A DNA stretch of 64,000 nt from Arctopsyche grandis (Eukaryota; Arthropoda; Insecta; Trichoptera; Hydropsychidae). Below are positions 60,587-64,000 of this stretch, one piece after another. A program made the translations under genes and the position numbers. The stretch is from NCBI RefSeq assembly GCF_051622035.1, contig NC_135358.1, positions 21,332,501 to 21,396,500 on the forward strand, read 5' to 3'. Position 1 is the stretch's first letter. Every line of letters begins with the position of its first letter. The notes under the pieces were generated by a model. It ran no database searches. It had not been told where the DNA came from and saw only the letters and a program-made list of their open reading frames with translations.

Positions 60587-63500
60587 TCAAGTTTGTTGGG
60601 ACGGAACCCATAAAGTTTTTCCTTGTTCTTCATCCACTGCCGCCTTTATTTGCGTGCATATATATGCTATATTTACACCAGCTGGAGCTATTTCAGCTGA
60701 AAACAAAAAAAAAAGGTATTAACAAACTATAATAGTAACATAGAGAAACAAGACGAATTTTCATATTACCTGAAATATATTGTTTATATTCAGTTTCCAA
60801 CTTAAGAGCATGTTCATACATTTCTTTAGCTGCTTTAGCAGAGACTTTCTCCATAGGATACCGAGTATCCCTAAATTCTTTGATTTGTTTCGTTGACTTA
60901 AATTTAATAAACAACACAATTGGATGAATTTGTTGTTTATGTAATTTTTCAATTGATGCTACGCTTATATCCAATACGCAATGAATTCCCTAAAAATAAT
61001 CAAACATTAATTCAAAAAGCTATTAAAACAACATAGATAATTAACAACGGAAAAAATATTTACCTTATCGGAAATGTCTTTTATAGACTGAATCGATATA
61101 CATTCGAAATAGTGTCCACGCTTTCTCGGTTCCAAGTATTTGCCTTGCGAGAGAGCACGTTCTATCGACGTAACCTGAATTAATTCAGGAGTTGCGCGAG
61201 AAAATTCTTGTGTGAAATCTGTGACCATTTTCTCAAGCACACACTCGCATAACGGACCCAAAACTACGACAGGCCTATGAGAAGGATCTGCAATATTCGA
61301 ATTTTTTATTTTATTATAAATATAATATTACGTAAACACAAACAAACACCGATTTATCAAAAATATGTCTCACAATTTAAACGTTCTACTCTTTGATATG
61401 AACAGAGAGGCAATTCTTCGTTGAGCGTTCCTGAATCACTCCACCACCCTAAATTAGTATTCGAAAACGAAGCTAGTTCTTTAGGATCTCTCTGTTTTTT
61501 CCTTCTAAAAAATGATCGCCTAGCAGCAGTAGAACCACGTCGAGCTTGACTACTATCGCCCCCTTCCAAAGATCCGACAGAACGTCTCAGTAATTCTTTG
61601 ACTCTACAATTGTAAATTATACAAATTAAAATCAACACCAAACAAAAATGAAATACATTTATAAATTTCGAGTACTCACTTGAATTTGCTAGGTATCGTT
61701 CCCCATTGTTGTTTAACACCTTTGTGATCCAAATTCCACGCTCTCCACAGCCCAGGAGCACCGTTAAACAAAGTATTATCGACGAATATTACTTCGTCCT
61801 TACGAAACCATAGCGAATGAGTGTCTACTGTTGTATCACCTCCACAAGACGCCAGATCGGCGTTTCTATCAAAACCAGTCCTTATATAAAAAGCATCTCC
61901 CGGTTTATCCTTTATTTCATGATACCGTTGCAAATCGTGCTTTGCCAATACACTAACCTATAACGATAAAGAAGAAATATTAATAGAAAACAATGCAACA
62001 GAATAAAATATATTAAATTAATGTCACGCTCTTACTTTATCTGCGGGACTAGCTAGCTCTAAAGCAGCTTGTTCAGCAGTTGCACGACGAAGATCAGTAT
62101 TATTATATTCAAGAATTTGATCACCAGTTCTCAGGCCTGCATGATAAGCCGGTGAATCAATTTGAACGCTGTGTACAAAAATTCCAACAGCATTACCTCC
62201 AACTAAGCTGATCCCCAAGTCTGAACTTTTCCTCATTTCAATCAATAGAAAGCGAGGTTCCGACAAGTCTTTACTATTTTGAGTTTGACGATTACTACTC
62301 ATGTCAGAAGAGGGGGCTTCCAATCTCAACGATTGTTGAGGACCGGGAGAATTCCGCGGTGTAGGTGAGCCAGAAACGGACACTTCGTCACCAGAGCCTT
62401 CTTCTGGTGATGAACTACCGGAATTTTCAAATTCGTTATATTTGTCTGGACTAAACTGAACTAACATGGTAATCGAGTTACCACATTGTCTTAAAACATT
62501 GGCGGCTAATTTATAAGTTGCGGACCTCATATTTATTCCACAAACTTCCAAAAGCTGATCTCCGACTTGAAGGCCGACTTGGCTAGCGAGCGAATGCTCA
62601 TTAACGGTCGACACGAAAACTCCCCCACTATTTGGTGGACATGAAATTTGAATACCTAAAGGCTGTTGACTTTTGTCAATGTGGACTCTCCTCAGCTCAC
62701 CAGGTAATGGTTTATTCGCCCAACCTACTCCGTAATAGTCTGGCATTGAATTTCGAGTGTTATTGTGAGGTAATTGTATTGTATGAGTACCTCTCCCAGG
62801 ACTTAAAATTTCAACATGAAATGTCGGCATAGGTGAACCTCTTTCAGAACTACGTTCAATAGAGCCCGTGCTCACTTTTCCAACAGAATTCTTCGATGTT
62901 ACACTCGGGTTTGAGGGTATCCGAAATCTTGGGTTTTCCTTCTTTCTAGGAAATGTCCCACCTTCATAACCATGATGATGATAGTGATCACTGCCAGCTC
63001 CTCTTCCACTTCTTATATTTGGTTGTATATCAGATGCATTGTGTGAGTGTGCTCCAAAGCCGCTGCATTCGTAGCTAACTCCAATGCTTTCGCCCGATTG
63101 GCTTTGGGTTATGGGTAAGGTTGGACTTCCCGGATGTGGGTAGCGAACTGGTGGCAGATGATGTGGATGCGGATTAACAAACGGAGGTACTATTCCAGCT
63201 CTGTACAACTGAGATTGTAAACGCGAATGTGAAGGTAATGTGCTAGTAATACCGATATTTAATCCACTGGTCAAACTTTCAGGTCCTAGGCTCTCACTAT
63301 CTGATGAATACTTACTTACAGGTTTAGACTTTTTTCCTGTATAATAATCTATGGTGTCTTTTCCTGGGTGAATTTTTAATGGAAAGTCCAAAGAATTAGG
63401 ATTTTTAGATAGAGATGGTAATGGTGGAACAAACTCTAAGGAGCTAGGACCTTTGTTAGAACCACCAATGAAATCCAGAGAATTAGGACTTTTGCTATCT

Positions 63501-64000
63501 CGCATTACAGATTGACAATCTAAAGAGTCGTCTGATGGATTTAAATTTCTACTTAATCTATTTGGTGTATTATCATGCTCAAAGTCGCTCATGTGTTTCT
63601 CTTTGAATTTTTCATAGCTCATCTGCACACTTATACTAGGAGGTGAAAAAGGGTCATGTACTGACAACGGGACAGTCTTGGGAAAGTGGGGTGTAGGATT
63701 AGCCGGAGATTCAATAGACTTATACACAGAATGTCTCGACGGAGTCGTAACATTGGTCAATGGAAGGTGACTAATTGGTATTGGATTAGAATTTCTATTC
63801 CACTGTGGCTCAGATTGTAAAAGTTTTGTTGGTGGACTGATCAAAATAGACAGTGGTGGTCTTTCCTTTTTGGATCGCGGTTGAACTATTGTGCCTGTTA
63901 GGTTTTGTTGAAATATCATATTGGATTTCACTTTAGGCCATGTACCCCTATTCTTTGAAGAATCGTAATTCTCCTGTAACGCATTGTCCTTGTTTCTACG
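60587..64000 (-). CDS. dlg5: Discs large 5 (Dlg5), C-terminal half; 5' part lies outside the window
   Basis: Dlg5 is a MAGUK scaffold at cell junctions, involved in polarity and vesicle delivery of adhesion proteins. Exons, high to low: 62036 to the window edge, 61680-61957, 61374-61603, 61064-61287, 60770-60989 and 60587-60696. The reading frame is open to base 64000 (SKNRGTWPKVKSN near the edge), so the N-terminal part, with coiled coil and earlier PDZ domains, is missing here. The large exon encodes a Ser/Pro-rich linker and two PDZ domains (QQPLGIQISCPPNSGGVFVS; DLGISLVGGNAVGIFVHSVQ). An SH3 domain follows (GDAFYIRTGFDRNADL ... FRKDEVIFVDNTL), then the guanylate kinase-like domain (HRPVVVLGPLCECVLEKMV; RKRGHYFECISIQSIKD; GIHCVLDISVASIEKLH). 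It ends GKTLWVPSQQT, like other Dlg5 proteins. As in MAGUKs generally, the kinase-like domain is likely a binding module. Confidence 0.93.

Noticed and set aside
62632-62832. Plus-strand frame opposite Dlg5
   Set aside because: Antisense shadow of the large Dlg5 exon encoding the linker and PDZ domains.

Overview
This window looks like intron-rich nuclear DNA from an insect. Its genes have GT/AG introns, the intergenic DNA is AT-rich, and TATG/TACA microsatellites and transposons are dense. The gene set is insect-like: a spaetzle-type neurotrophin, an aveugle-type SAM protein, and arthropod SmydA-type SET proteins. I think a holometabolan, perhaps a moth or caddisfly-like lineage, is most likely. 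The sequence alone does not fix the order.

Layout from left to right. (1) 680-9660, minus strand: Sec31, the outer COPII coat subunit, in roughly 19-20 exons. (2) 9.9-11.4 kb: hAT-type MITEs, one of them split by a SINE. (3) 11683-12185, plus: a complete three-exon aveugle gene, divergent from Sec31. (4) 12.4-24.6 kb: gene-poor DNA with a Tc1 relic, hAT elements and a Helitron. (5) 24947-31336 and 34460-37375, plus: two tandem SmydA-type genes (577 and 542 aa). The first has a LINE and a Helitron in an intron. (6) 38.4-40.1 kb: a LINE tail interrupted by two DNA transposons, each with target duplications. (7) 45550-57068, plus: a spaetzle-family gene (523 aa) whose 9.1-kb first intron is full of SINEs, a Helitron and MITEs. 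(8) 60587 to beyond 64000, minus: the C-terminal half of Dlg5 (two PDZ domains, SH3, guanylate kinase-like). It converges on the spaetzle gene.

The most unusual observation is at the end of Dlg5. Its TGA stop, followed by C, is succeeded in the same frame by 295 more sense codons. The first AG after the stop is about 160 bases away and in the wrong phase for simple exon skipping. This suggests stop-codon readthrough, or a new alternative C-terminus.

A second theme is the repeats. At least seven copies of tRNA-headed SINEs share one central core but fall into two groups with different 3' tails. Helitron-type elements carry internal minisatellites (GGGAAC or TTCCGGATCC types). Several hAT-like MITEs keep perfect or near-perfect 8-bp target duplications. 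The genes belong to separate pathways (secretion, EGFR/Ras signalling, lysine methylation, Toll ligands, cell polarity), and I see no functional cluster beyond the SmydA pair.
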